Of a stretch of 64,000 bases of DNA, positions 43,845 through 57,640 are shown piece by piece. The stretch lies in the NCBI GenBank assembly GCA_026214975.1, contig CM047813.1, forward strand, positions 31,150,589 through 31,214,588. The letters run 5' to 3'. Each line of letters begins with the position of its first letter. Position 1 is the stretch's first letter. This stretch comes from Gentiana macrophylla (Eukaryota > Streptophyta > Magnoliopsida > Gentianales > Gentianaceae). The position numbers were made by a program, and so were the translations under genes. The notes below the pieces were generated by a model. It made no database searches, had not been told where the DNA came from, and saw nothing but the letters and a program-made list of their open reading frames with translations.

Positions 43845-44081
43845 CTAAGTATGGAAAATTTGGTCGTGCCCTAAGTTAGGAAAGCTTGGGCGTAAGCTCT
43901 TTGTTGTCTAAGTTTTTGAATTTAAGTAGCGCATGATCCACAAAGTATAGTGCCATTTGTGTTGATTTGTTAAGATATGCTTGGATGTCTTTCGTAAGGT
44001 TGATCGAGTCTTGTGGTGGTGAGGATACATAGGTCTTTTCTAGTTTCGAGGATGAAACTTCCTTTAAGGCCAGGGAGAATG

Positions 44082-45834
44082 TGAAACCCCACCCCTTTTA
44101 GTAAGGGTATTTTTGTATTTTTGGAATTAAATTTTCTTTTCCTGATATTCTAAGGTTAATTAAGCTTTTTTGTCCTCCAAGTCACCTAAAAACTGGCCTA
44201 GGCTCAAATACACCTACTAAAAGCCTCTAAATAGCCCAAAACTACACAAATTTCATGTTTTAATTTTTAGCTAAGCACCCAGGCCCTTTGTCAGGCACCT
44301 CTCTGAAAAGTGCCCCGAGGCGAGTTTTGGAGTAGTTGATTGAGCTATAGGTTCGTTCAACAGTGTTTTTTGAAGCAATTTCGATTTCTAGCAACAGTTT
44401 TAGGAATTGAATCTCTTCTTGAAGGTAAAATCTAATCTTTTCGTAATTCTTCACTTTGATCTTGGTGGAGTTGGATTCTTGAATATGTTAGATTTGTTGT
44501 CAGTTTGTAGATTCGCTTAAGATTTGAAAGTTTGTTGTTGATCGGTTTATTGTTCGGCTCATCTTTAAGGTAAGTAGTTCTTCTTATCAAAAGGTTCGAT
44601 CTGTTTTTAGTTCGAAGAATAATTCTTTAAGTTGTTTTGAATACTATTTACGTTAAACTGTACGAAACTAGACATGATTATGTGTTGCAGGGTATTTGCT
44701 AAATTGTGTTTGCAGGACATTATTATGTTTTCTAGTTAATTTTTTGTAAACTGTATTATGCGTCTTGATTACGAGTAGTGAAGATAGGAAGATAACACGG
44801 TGTTTCTATGGCCTTGGTATGCTCACCTAGGTTAGTTAGGAGAGCCAACATGGACTTGTGTGCTTTATGTGCTCCTTCATGTATATAGTTAGTTACCGTG
44901 CGATGTTCTAAGCCGAGTACCATTGTATTGAGTAAAGGACCATGTCAGATGTATGACTAGTTGTATTAACCATGTCGTTCCTAAGACGATGTACCGAGCG
45001 GGGCACCGTAACCCAGACCCATGTTGGATGTATGGCTAGTCATATTACCCATGTTACACCAAGCCCTTATGTTAAGCCATTAAGATACATGAAACAGAAC
45101 AACCAAGACAAGAACAAGGATATGCTAAGTAGATAGGAAACATGAACATGAAAGACAAGACACAAAATGTTATGGTTAATGGATAAGTAAATTAAGGATT
45201 AGGAGTAGGTTATGTATGTTTGATCAATAGAATACGAATGCGGTAAGTAAGTAAATAATTAAATGAACAAGTACGTGCAAGATGAACTGAACATAGTTAA
45301 TTGTCATGTTTTTCATGCATTGTTTAAGTATTGTTTAAAAGGAATTTCCCTATTTTTCAAGTTATGTTTCAAAAGCGGTTTTCTAAACGTTCCAAGCTAT
45401 GTTTTCAACTATTTTGTAAACATGATGAAGTATATTCTTTTTTTTGATCAGTGACCAGTGTTCACTCCTTTATTTGGAATAAGAAGATATGCATGTTTAA
45501 GACGATTTGGATGACGAGCATGGAGAGTAAGATTATGAATAGGGAGTCATGGAGTTCTTTGTGTTATTTTTTAGTCAAGTTGAGCTATAATACATATTAG
45601 CAGTTATTTAGGATTCTAATTTGACAGCAGTTGTAATCGGTTGAGTTGGTTAATGGAAGATTTTAAGTGTTAGTTCCCCCGAGTCTCTTGCATGTTTCTT
45701 TTCTTTCGCGCGTTCTTTAATTACTTTGATATGACATGAGCCTTACATGGATTTTAGGGTTTACACTCAATATCGGCTTGTGACGTTAAGCTTTTAGGAT
45801 AAGGGGCTTCGATGTCAAGAAGCGAGGCGTTACA
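44082..45834 (+). repeat. 3' LTR of the chromovirus derivative
   Basis: 1753 bp, TG...CA bounded, aligned with the left LTR from 44806 onward (ATGGCCTTGGTATGCTCAC). It starts right after the polypurine tract. Confidence 0.8.
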
Positions 45835-46349
45835 ATTACTCTTACGAATTTTATACTGGCATTCATATACTACTACAGATTTTTTATTGCCATTTTATAC
45901 TGTTACGTATTTCATACCATCATTTCATGGTCTTATAATTATTTTGTAATGTCATTATTACTTTGTACCATCACACTTTATATATGTTCCGTTACGAATT
46001 ATCATCTTCTTTGTTTTTAAGAAAAAAAATTCATTGGTTTGTCACACATAATTTATCATCATATGGTGGGTGTGGGGGGAGGGGTTGTTTGGAAGCTTTC
46101 AAAGTCTTTATGGTATTTTTTAATTTATGAATTTTTCTCTTTTTTCTTTTTAACTTTATTTATTTATTTTCAATATGATTATTAGTAAAGGAAACTGACG
46201 ATACTAGAAAATCGTCCGATATGATAAACAAGTCATTGGATTCTTTTGGAATAATTTCAAATAGCAATTAGGTGTTTTGTGGATTGTTTTTTCTATGTCG
46301 TTTGAGACTCCTTACGTAACTAGTATTGTATGAGAACTAGCCAATAACA
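45835..46349. other. gene-free AT-rich region
   Basis: Degenerate repeats of TTATACTG/TTACGAATT type (45840-46010). I see no element ends and no ORF. Confidence 0.4.
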
Positions 46350-46921
46350 TGTTAGTAAATCAACGCGCAAACGCAGCGGAATCTGAAATTTTAATTTTCT
46401 TTTAACCAGGATCGATTTCGTTTTAAACAATAAACAAATAGAATTAGACAAGATTTCATACTAGATTGATCTAACATAGATCATCGTTTTGCTTACGGTT
46501 GTAGCTTGTGCACGAAGCTAACCAAGTTTTAGGCTCTACCGATGATCATGCGGCGAATCTTTGGAATCGCTCAAATAGGACTACTAGAAAAAGTCAAATT
46601 TATTTGACCACCTTTTTCTTTTATCCATGCTTTCTCAGAAACCCTCTTAATTTTCTAGTGGAAAAATAAGAGTTCTAATTATCATACAAAGAGCTTGACA
46701 AAACCACACACACACACACACACCAATAAATGGGTGTATACTGGCGCCTCTTGCTTGTCCCAAAGGGCTTAAGGTTACCTTCCTTCATAGGGTAGGGATT
46801 AAGAAAATCAATTTAAATAAAATAAGGATAAAGAAAATAAATCATTTTAAATGATTTATCACATTGATATGTAATATCTTACCTCAAATTTTAGCAAAAC
46901 AAACTATCCTACATTAAATAT

Positions 46922-46925
<4 letters not shown>

Positions 46926-46988
<63 letters not shown>
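46926..46988. repeat. compound (TA)n(GA)n microsatellite
   Basis: About 45 bp of TA followed by 18 bp of GA inside the family 1 LTR. A separate (CA)n of about 18 bp lies at 46705-46722. Confidence 0.95.
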
Positions 46989-47593
46989 ATATTAAATATA
47001 TCTTTATTACATTACTTAAATATATATCAATTACACATGTGTGTATATTGCTAGAAGTAATAATGCACCCGTCGAGACACTCGATCTTATGCACAATGGA
47101 AGAGCATGCGATTCTACGATATGAGACATAACTAATTAATCCTACGAGAAGGTTAGTAATTTACCTTAACCGGGAGAGATGATAAAACCGACCAAGGGAA
47201 GCTACAATCTTCCGGATTGTATCTCTCTGCTTGACATTGTAGCGGACGTCGATCCTCGCCGTAGAACCTCCTCCGAACATGCACAAGAAAAATCCTAGAT
47301 TTTTCTTCTCTTAATATTAAAGCAAAAAACTAATTTTCTCCTTTTTATGTAAAAGTGGCGCCAATTTGGAGTAGTTATTGTCTTTAGGAGGCTCGCTTTA
47401 TATAGGAAAAATAATTAGTAAAGAAAGTTATCTTTTCTGCACAAAGCCTATTCATAAGGAAAAGATATTTGCCAACACCATTACCTATTGCGTAAGGAAA
47501 GATAATTTTTCTCTGAAAAATAAGAGATAATTAAAAGCCGTCTCTTTATTTTTCATTAATTATCAATCTCTTATTCTATCACGGGCCTAATAT

Positions 47594-50500
47594 GATAAAA
47601 ACAATGAGGCGCTCGCGTCCACGAGTTCGCGGCATTAGAAAAAAAGCTACCAAGGCAGTGCGAAAAAGCTCATTGGTTAGTGCGTAAGCGATCACAAAAT
47701 CTGGAGTTCGCACTGCTCGCCATGCCAAAATCTTTTATAAAGATCGTGTGTGGAATCATGAATCAAGTGATCAGTTTAATTCAGCGTTAAGATCAAATTT
47801 TAGGAATACAATGATTCAAAAGATTTATTTTAAATTTCTCTTCGTTCACCAGATAAATCGTTTAGGCGTCGATTTCGTGATCAATCGCGTAATTTAGCAT
47901 TATAAAATTTAGCTATTCATAATACCAATAAAATTGCATAAATTCATCAAGAAATAAACAATAAACATGGTAAGAAGTTTGAATAAAAATTACAAATGAA
48001 AAATGTGTAATCATGCATTTCGAATAAATCGATTTGTTGTGTATCGATTTCAACAAATAAAGAGATAATACCGATGTTGTTCTTCAAGAAAAGTTGCAGA
48101 AAAAGTGAAAATACGCTGTTCTCATGGACGGGAAAATTTTATCGAGAGAAAAATAAAAATCTGGTGTGAAATATATGTATTGAAATTTGATATAAGTGAC
48201 TTTTATAGATAAATAGTCGACCCCGTCTTGTGCTCTTGAAATTTTCCGAAAAAAATAAATATCAATGTATCCCGATTAATGCCTCTGATAGGTCTGGCCC
48301 CCTTTTGACCACTAGGCACGTGCCCTTTGCAGCTTTTCCTTTTTATTTTTTTATTTTTAAAGATTATAATGAAAATATTGCTAAAAAACAGTCTCTGTCG
48401 CATCGTAGGTGTGATACGTTTTGTTTTTCTGTGCGATTTTATTAAAATTATTTATTTTTCTTGAGCAGCGCGCGAGCTTGAATCTTGCATCATTTTCTTA
48501 ACATCTGACCCGTTTTAGGCGATTTGCATACCGTTGTGATCCTCGTCACGCTCTCTATCCTTGTCACGTATAATAAAAATAAGCGGCATCTGGCGTAATG
48601 ACAGCCGATAAAGCATCACAAATCACCCGAAAATATCGAGATTTTCGATGTAAGCGTCTTATCGTCTCGTGATTATTTCGTGGTGAAATGTGCCCGTAAA
48701 AAACTTAACTACCCCAAAATTACACGAATATGCTATAAATAGAGGTAAAATCTGCGAAATTATAGCAAAGTTATTTCTCATCAACTACCCCAGCTTAGCG
48801 TTTGCTCGCCGCAAAGCAAATCAAGCGATTCAAAAATAAATCATGAGGTCAGCGTTGCAATCATACGGGAAACCAATATATTGATGAGTAAAAGCTAGTC
48901 AACAACGAATAAGCGCAATGGTAAAACAAATCTCATCATGGAAGCGAGAATGTGTGTGTGCATAGCTTCTCAATCATTAATCACGGTCAACGGCTCAGAT
49001 TATAAATGCATGACTAATGGCGTTACACCATAGGCTTATATTTCATAATCATCTCCTTGTCGAGGTCAAATCAAGGCTAACTAAGGTCAGGGCGGGACTT
49101 GCGGTTGTAACGTTAGGCTAGGGGCGGGGCTAAGCGAAAGGATAAAAGGAATATCGAAAGAGAAAAATGAGTGAGTCTAATCAAAACATCTGTTTAGCTC
49201 ATACCTCACGCTGCTTAGCTTGATTCAAGCAAGCATTCTCTTCTTTATCTCAAATCAAAACATAATTCCATGAAAACTCATCCCACCAGCGCCACTTTGG
49301 AAGAATTAATACATAGCCCTTTTTCTCGGCAAACTTTGACTCATCTTTATTCATTTTTTGTTTTTGCTTAATTTTTTTTTCTTCTTTTTCCCCTTTTTTT
49401 TTTCTTTTTCTTTTTCAACCAACACCAACACTTTTTGCTACCCCTTTTCATTCGTAGTACCAAAGATCCACCAGACACTTTGTAATTTGATACACATCTT
49501 GCCACCAGCACTTGTCTTTAGCAAGTGTGCCCAAAATAAGATTAAAACTCACTCGTAGGGTGTGCCAAAGCGTAGACCACAAATAAATGCTAAGGGTTGG
49601 TAATTATGGGCTAATCAACGAATGGCTAAGTTCAGGTGGGGGTCTAACCACCCTACAAAGGCTTAGAGAGGTTTCTGTGGAAATTATGTACATGGCTGGC
49701 TATTTGGCTCTGGTTGAATCAAAGAAATGCCAGGACCGTCATCCTTTAATCTACCAAGATTGACCTTTCTATTTAGCATCGAAGTTAATGGTATAAGTTC
49801 TAGAGTAGCAGTGATTCATACATGGCATCTATAATCATTCACTAACCAACCACAATTAATGAAAGCAAAGCTATTAAGTGCATAAGAATTCCATTTCCAC
49901 AACAAGATGAAGGTTTGGCTCGCATGCATTAAACACTTGACTAATAATCAACCAAAGAATACCATGACTCACATAGGATTCGCAATATCGAGAATCATGA
50001 AGAATTTAAAAGTGGCAATTTTACTCAAATAGAGACCAAACACTTGGCATATAACTTATTCGATGATAAATAAAAGCACATGGGCAAGTGAAGCTAAGTC
50101 TACTACCCCCAGCAAAAGGAACACCGTCGCTCGTGTGTGAGTGATAAAGTAAAGGAAGACTTATTGAAGCTGGAAATCAGCATAACAATGCCAAATGATA
50201 ACGCCAATGTATCTCGAGGGTACTGTGTAATCCTGTGAAACAACCAAGAATCACTTATAATGAAAGGCGAAACCCTAGCGTAGGTAAGCACAAGTATGGA
50301 GATGTATAGCATATAAAATATGGGTTATCATTAGGTATGCAACAAGAATCAAGTGGCGTGTTCGAATTTTCACCTTTTATTTTTTTGATAAAAGAAACAA
50401 AATCCTAACAACCTAAGGAAAGTGGGTTGCCTCCCATAAGCGTCTTTGTTTTATGTCGTTGGCTCGACGGAATGAAGAATTATCGATGGATAAAGAAAGA

Positions 50501-51884
50501 TCGCCAAATTTTTGTAGAGTCATTGGCTAGACTCGCGACTCTCGTCGCTCGGTAGGAAGTCGGTAAAGGTCACAATCTCGAGGGCCTTATCATAAGGCAT
50601 ATGCTCATATTTCTTCAACCGTAGGCCATTCGTGAGAAATGTACCCTTGGTCGGGTGAGTGACCTCGATTGCACGAAGGAAAACTCGGGAAGCGTTAAAA
50701 GGTCCCGTCCACTAGACTTTAGCTTGCCTTGAAAGAAGTGAAGAGCGAGTGTTATAGAGCAAGACTTTATCCCCTTCCTTAAAATTCTTATTCTTAATTT
50801 TCATATCATGGAGGATTTTGGTCTTGTCTTTGTAGACTCTCGACCACTCAAAAGATTGAAAGCGAAACTCATCCAACTCGGATAATTTAGCAACCTCTTC
50901 TCGCCGGTTGCCCCTAAATCAAGATTCAAAAATGTGTGGCCCAATCGACTTATGCTCACAACTCTGCCGGTAAATGACACGATTTTCCATAAACCAACAT
51001 AAGCAGGAACATCCCGATGGGCGTCTTAAAGCGCGCTGTCCTATCGCCCATAATGCATCGTCCAACTTGTGGGCCCAATCCTTACGGTTCGAATTCACCG
51101 TCTTCTCAAGTATTCGTTTAATCCACGGTTAGTCACCTCCGTTTGACCACTTGTTTGGGGATGATATGAGGTCCCCAATTTATGCTTGACTCCATATTTC
51201 TCTAGGAGTTTATCAAATGGTCTGTTTGAAAATGACTTCCATTATCGTTAATTATCATTTCGTGGCACTCGAACCTAGTCGAGGAATATACTTTTTCACG
51301 AACCGAATGACCATGTTTACTGTCATTTAGTGGGTGAAGCAATGGCTTCAACCCACTTAGACACATAATCACAAGCGACTAAAATGTACTTGTTCAATCC
51401 CCCATACATCAAAAACATCACAAACTACGATTGGTTGCATAGGCATCTCATCTCTCTTACTTATCCGTCCGGCTCTTTGACCGCGCGTCTGCGCCGCCAC
51501 GTAGGCGTGTGCATCCCCTAAAAATTGTTGGCCAATAGAAGCCACTTTTCAAAACCTTATCTGGCGGTCCTATCGCGGCATGATGCCCTTGACTTCCTTG
51601 TCATATGAGAATGACAAGATGCTGGAGTATCTCACCATCATCCACACATCTACGAATAATTCCATCCGAACATCACCTATATAGGTATGGATCGTCCCAT
51701 ATGTAATATTTCAACTCGCTAAAGAACTTCTTGCGTTGGTTGTAGGATAACTTAAGATCTACGAACTCGCAAGCTAGGTAATTAACATAGGGACCGAACC
51801 AAGGTCCTCCAAACTTACTCACGGGCCTAACATCGACCTTCATATCAGGGATAGCGGTATCCACCGCAAATATTCTTTTACAAA
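47594..51884 (-). mobile_element. Athila/Tat-like gypsy fragment nested in an LTR
   Basis: Reverse-strand order: end of RNase H/start of integrase (51864-51673), integrase remnants (to about 50600), a 3' untranslated region resembling that of the big Athila element (49.6-49.8 kb), the GCGGCGAGCAAACGCTAAG box with polypurine tract CTGGGGTAGT (48784-48793), then an LTR starting TGATGAGAAATAAC (48783) and running to about 47594. The 5' half of the element is missing and no TSD is seen. Confidence 0.7.
50600..51864 (-). pseudogene. gypsy integrase remnant
   Basis: The first 63 codons are open and read FGPYVNYLACEFVDLKLSYN and QRKKFFSELKYYIWDDPYLY, the junction between RNase H and integrase in Athila/Tat elements. 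Farther on, short matches to the integrase core and C-terminal part appear in shifting frames (for example the counterpart of [14 protein letters not shown] near 51150). It is heavily decayed. The same region in the Athila copy at 14.1-15.4 kb is better kept. Confidence 0.65.
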
Positions 51885-53035
51885 TTTATCACTAAATGGG
51901 GCGCCACTTTGAAATCATTTTTAATAGAAAATGTATTTTCTATTTTACATATTATTTACCAAATAAATAATACTGCATATTCATTAAATAGGCCAACTAT
52001 TTAATTTATTCTCGAGGTTCCACAAAACGAGAAAACACCCGCGTGTTAGGGGCCAACATGGGGACCATAGACCTATAACCAGTAGCTACAATAAATTAAA
52101 TAAAACATTCATCGAACAGAATATTTCTACTTAATTCATTAATTCCGGAATTACGCCACCATAAATCGGAAATTGAACTCTATCGATTATAGATATAACT
52201 TATTCTCAAAACGTCGAGTCGAGTTGATAAGTGTCCATTGATATAATCATTACACATAAACTAACCCTCCATAGATTATCCGTAATGAAGTAGGATTATT
52301 TCTGTAAACCTTCTTCAATACATCTTATCCTTATTTACCATTAACCCACTAGTGATCAATTAGTTCATAACAAATACAAACTCCCGGGATTGATCAGTTT
52401 CTAACAAATAATGGGATTGTCTTTCTACTTCCCGCGGGAAGGAATGGATTCCATATCTATGAGACACACATTTCTCACTCACTTCAAAATAGTGCCAACG
52501 TGAAGGTGATTCGGACCGCGCCACTTAGCGATCCTTAACGAACACATCAAACCCTATCCTGAAACAAGTAGGAGTCTGTAATCACTTCAGGATTAAGGTT
52601 AATCCATATAAGATCATCTTGTGATTTAATAATCTTTCTCAATCACGGAATTATATGAGAAAAACTCATATTAAATCGGTTCAGTCCTATATGACTCTCA
52701 TCATATATAAATGCCCCACTTAGACAACCAATGTCGACGGTCCGGATAGGACGGTCACACCATAAAGTGTTCTGGGCGCATTAATGGTGGTTTAATCAAT
52801 AGACCCCATACTTTGATTAAGTTCACCACGGACTAATAGTTCAAGTGTATCGCCATAAACTTAATCCTCATGTGTGACTCACACTAAGTTATATGGCTAC
52901 ATTTGATACGACTTAGGGTTTTTAGTAGTGTATTACTTACAAGAACGAAGCAAGTAATAAGATGAGAATAAATCTGTCATTAATTAATTCTAAAAACAAT
53001 TACATAAATTGTCTTTGGACTATTTACTTCCAACA

Positions 53036-53185
53036 ATCTCCACTTGCCCGTAGAACAAGCAACAATTGTCTTTCGGGCACACTAAATCTAACAATCTCCC
53101 ACTTGCCCGTAAAGACAAGCAATGATTGTTTTAGAGCACCACACCCTTATTCTATCAATCGAGAACATTCTCCCACTTTGGCTCA
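53036..53185 (-). promoter_or_regulatory. triplicated polypurine tract
   Basis: The reverse strand has three closely spaced purine tracts: AAGTGGAGATTGTTGG next to the LTR, GGGCAAGTGGGAGATTGTTAG at about 53090, and CCAAAGTGGGAGAATG at about 53170. The two inner ones precede sequences that do not belong to the LTR. Confidence 0.65.
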
Positions 53186-56100
53186 AAAGCGGATGAGACA
53201 TATCACTCAATTTCATACCCGCCAAATGCTTATCGGTGACATTAGATGCCACGCGACTTGGTTAAAGCCGATCCATGAGTTGTTGGTTTCGGCGATCTTT
53301 TGGACCGGCGTCACCTCTCTGCAGTGCTGTCGACTAGGTGGTATTTTATCTCAATATGCTTTTGACCTCTTGTGATTGCGAAGATCGTTTGCATGAGCTA
53401 CCTCTCATTTATTTTTCGCGAGTAAAATGATATCGGCTCATCGAGACACTGGAATCACTTCCGATCCAACAAAGAACTTCTCAAGCTACCTTTGTCTCTT
53501 CATTTTGCTCGAAATTTGCTATGTATTCGACTAAGCGAGTCAAATTGGCAGTGCTAGATTGCTCCAGACTGTAGCTCCATCACAATGAGTAAACACTGAG
53601 TCTGAGATCGATTTACGATCATCTTTAATCCGACAAAAAATCAGAATCAGTGTAGTCAATGACACTCAGGTTCGCACCCGAATACACAAGTATATGATTC
53701 CTCATTCTCTAAAGATTCTTGAGGATGCACTAAACTGCTTTCAATGATCGAATCCAAGACTCGATTTTAATCGACTTGTAATAACCTCACTTTCTCTATC
53801 CAAAAGAGAATATATCACATTTTCTCTATATCCGAAAATTGAGAGAATTATTCCGTGAGGGGTTGGGTAGGAAACCTCTCGTTGAATTTTGCATTCGAAA
53901 ATGCATTATCATCTTTAACCAATAAGATGGATGGGATATTGCCACAACTTGTTCTCATGAATTTGACTGAATCAAATTCTAAGAATATAGTCCACTTCTC
54001 TGACTCAGAAAAGCTTTGGCTCGTCAGTTCTTGACTTCAGATAACACACCCATGTTGTTTCTAACTGTTGCAGTGTTATCTTTTATCATTAACACTAATA
54101 CTAACTACTTTACCAATATTGATAACCTAGTCTACAAAAGACTTATCAATATTCAAGTCAAGCCCACAACATATGACTTTTAATGACCTGAAGGTTTGCT
54201 TTAATCCACCAATGGATATAAGCATAGGCAGTCAATCTGCCATTGGTTTTGAGCTAAAACCTTTTTGTTCCGAATGAATTCAAACTCCATTGTACGGCAA
54301 GAAAGTTTCAGGGTATCACCCCTGGTAACCTATCTGCTTTCCATGGAGTCAAGCAAGGTTGAGTGGTGAGAAAGTTTTAGGGCATCACCCATATTGAACT
54401 ATCTACTTCTCATGGAATTAACTATTGACCACTTGGCTTTGATTAGAAAGATAAACTTTCTTATTCATTCGACTCCTTTTCACGTAGATCCAATTGCTCC
54501 CACTGGGCTTGAGACACTCAGGTGGTTCTACAAGAGTATAAACAAACCTGGAGTACAAAAACTCCATTTACAGGTATTTGGCTTTAAACCAACCTCTTAT
54601 TGTCAGAATCCTATACAGTCCTTCCAAAAGACCATAGGTTATCAATCACCCCCAGCAGACTATAATGTCTACATAATCACAGCGAGTCAATGGATAAACC
54701 ATACTCCTACTGCATTTGGGTGGATTGACATTCTGCTCTGGTTTAGTAGTATTTATCAGCGCAATCCTCAACAACCAATGTTGGATGTGGTCTGATTAAA
54801 TCAGATAGTAACTCCTTGAGTAATTGTACTTCAAGGTCTAAGGTTGTTATTTAATCATTCTTTTAGAAAGCGATGTAGCGGTGTAACCATCACTATCCGG
54901 TCTTAAGAATCTTATAACCAACCTTTACTCATTGCATTAAGATATTTGAGAGCAGTCATCATCACGAGCGTGTATGAAAAATCTCCAGTCCTACCTTCAA
55001 GCACTAGTGCTAAATGCCTCTATTTTCGGAAGTGGGGTAAATTTAATTCACTCCTTATCCACAAATTCATAAGCATCTTCTAGGTAGACTTTTCGGTAAT
55101 ACATAATAATGTATACCGTTATTTTGTAGCTAATATCTTAATTGAGTTAAGCAGTGTAATGTAGCATATCAATAACTATAAAAGGCAATACATGGTTTAT
55201 CCTTTCAGTGAAATCATTTCACTCGGAGGTAGGCCAAGCATCAGTGCCAAAACTATGCTATAGCCTAAATCTGAGCATGGAATACTTGTTTCTCTGGTAA
55301 TATCAGAGATTCCTCCAAATATTTAGATAAACTAATCAGCGTTTCGACTAGTCTTCAGACATAGGGCCAGCCACTCAAAAGCTCCCACTAGCTTGTATCC
55401 TTCATAAGAACCCAAAGGCCAATATGAACAAGCTGTGATACTTTCTTCAGCTCTATTACCCTTTCCAAATTGAAAGGTTACTTAGTCATTTTCCTTTGAG
55501 ATAGTGTTCTTAGGCGGGAGATAGGAATCACCCTTAGCCAGTCTTCAGATCTTATCTTTAGGATATATGCACTAATTAATAGATGCTGGAGAATCGTTCA
55601 TCTAAATGCGGAAACCATTTGTTTTAATAATTTATGATGTGTTACATATACATTTTCAGCATTACTTAGTGGTTCTGACTTTATCAAACAAAAGTCTGAG
55701 TCTCAGAATCGTATAAAAATGTCATATTCACTTTCTTTAAGGCAACTATATTATCGATGTGCACGGGAATCCATTTGTTCCAACGAACCTGAAAACAGAA
55801 ATTAAATTTCTAGGATATTCAAGGATTAAAATCCGAAATTTATTTCCTTATATCACTCCCACTATCATAGCTGAAATAACTGCCCGTTGTCTACTCTTCA
55901 TCATGAATGCCCAGCTACCTTGTTCTTACAAAAGAACTTTAGCCTCTGAGTCAAATTACTCGGTTAAAAAGTCTCTGAGGATTCATAGGTTAGTCATCCG
56001 AAATCACTTTCCTTATCCTTTGCTTTCTTTTATTAATATTTTGTTTTAGCCTTTAAGTTATTTAGTTTAGATGACATATACTTGTAGACATTTACCTTCC

Positions 56101-56990
56101 CATTCTTGGCTTTCTTTAAAGGAAACGACCGTGAACTAGCGGTTCATTTGAGTAGACACTCTTAATGAGCTGTGAGATGTCTAGTGAGATTGATGCCAAA
56201 TCATTCGTCATCTTTGAACTAATTTTAATTTGCCTCCCGTTTAACACAGTGGCAAGTGGTGACATACTTATTAATGTCACTTAAGTTTGTAGGCTCGAGA
56301 GGAACTTCCTCTTACGAAAAATTAATTTGCATTTTAGACTATTGAGTTAACGTTCTTGTTATTTTTCCACTTTTACGAAGTTGTTTATTAGTCAATATAA
56401 TATGTTTAGCAGTTTAGATACCATGAGATAATATGCAGTTGTAGAAAATAAATCATGACAGAAATATAAATCAAATCATACACCACAACATATAATAATT
56501 TTAGGAATAATAAACGTGATGTCATGCATGCAGTTTATCCTACCATTCCAAGGATTTAATCTCACACCTCAGTGCCGCCGTAGGGTAGGTCAAAGAGGTG
56601 ACGAATAAAGTGAGACAATCTCTCTCAACAAATAAACCATTTAAGAATCGAACATCTCTATTTAATTGTTGATTACCTTCCTTATTCGACCAAGATATTT
56701 CTAAAGTATCCTTGTGAGTGTGACCCTCTTGTTTTAGATTTTTAAATGCGCCCGAGTATGCCGCGTAGGGTAGGTCGGTGACCAGCAGTACTCAAAATCC
56801 TATCCTTTCGGAAACCAAGGCTTGAATTTTGATAGCGGTGAAGGCCATCCGTAGGGGCGCGAAATCAAAGCGACACGAGCGTCACCATTCTCTCATGTGC
56901 TTGTGTCAGCAGTGATGAGGCCGAGGGTCGGTTGTCACCTTCCCGCTCCGCGCGTTATTTTGAAAATTAGGTAGTCTTATTAAGATTTTC
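53186..56990. other. internal region of the LARD-like element, no recognised gene
   Basis: ORFs of 137, 133 and 96 codons exist on the plus strand but match no family I know, and none has retroelement motifs. There are local direct repeats, for example GAAAGTTTCAGGGTATCACC (54301) and GAAAGTTTTAGGGCATCACC (54370). It may be very decayed coding DNA. Confidence 0.4.
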
Positions 56991-56999
56991 AAAATTCCT

Positions 57000-57640
57000 T
57001 CACAATCCAAAAAATAATAAATCATGAATATTTAATTTAATCCTCCCACTAGTTGTCACTTATTCACGACTTTCCAATTTTATGAATTTATTGAAATTCC
57101 TCGTGTAGATGCTACACTAATAAAATTCACCAAGAATTTTATAATCCCAATATATTAGGACTTTATGAATTTTCTACTAAATCGAAAAACAATAAATCAC
57201 AAATTTAAAACTCCCACTAGTTTATCGGTTCCAAATACCGTCTAACTAGGGACACTATATTCATGATTTTCCAATTTATCGATTATTTAAAAAATCTCTT
57301 GTGTAGACACTACACAACAAAAATCCACCAATGAATTTTTATAGTCCTAATATTGTCATGATAAAAAATTTAGGATCTTAGAATTTTATCTCAATAATTT
57401 TGAAAACAATAAATCTTGAAAAGCAATCACCAACTTATCGGTTCCAAATACCGTCTAGTTAGTGTCTTATCTTTTCATGATTTTCCAATTTTCTCGATCA
57501 TTAAAATCCTTTTACGTAGACCTTTACATAAATAAAATTCACAAAGAATTTTATTCTCTAAAAGGTTGCAGGATTGTTGAATTTTTGAATAAGTGAAAAA
57601 CAATAAATCAAGAAAAGCAACCACCAACTTATCGGTTTTA
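57000..57640. repeat. diverged tandem array of about 190-bp units
   Basis: About 3.5 units, each starting near AACAATAAATC (57013, 57190, 57407, 57601) and carrying ACTTATCGGTTCCAAATACC, GATTTTCCAATTT and GTAGACNCTACACA. Unit length varies from about 176 to 217 bp. It lies in the 5' internal part of the LARD-like element. Confidence 0.75.

Larger units (their letters stand above)
42777..45834 (+). mobile_element. internally deleted chromovirus-type gypsy element
   Basis: Two LTR copies: the right one is complete (44082-45834, TGAAACCCCACCCC...GGCGTTACA), and the left one (42777-43828) lacks its first ~725 bp. Between them are a primer site (TGGTATCAAAGC, 43833-43844) and the end of an internal region with GAGGATGAAACTTCCTTTAA and the polypurine tract GGCCAGGGAGAATG, typical of Tekay/Reina chromoviruses. 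Only about 250 bp of internal sequence remains, with no pol. It is a non-autonomous deletion derivative. Confidence 0.78.
47049..53035 (-). repeat. 3' LTR of the LARD-like element, split by an Athila/Tat fragment
   Basis: The parts 47049 to about 47590 and about 51885 to 53035 align in order with 58691-60408. The middle is foreign (gypsy fragment). Common blocks include GCCAACACCATTACCTATT and TTTATCACTAAATGGGGCGC. Confidence 0.8.

Noticed and set aside
54394..54795. A 133-codon forward ORF in the LARD-like element
   Set aside because: It is antisense to the element, shows no family resemblance and has only average length for chance ORFs in this region.
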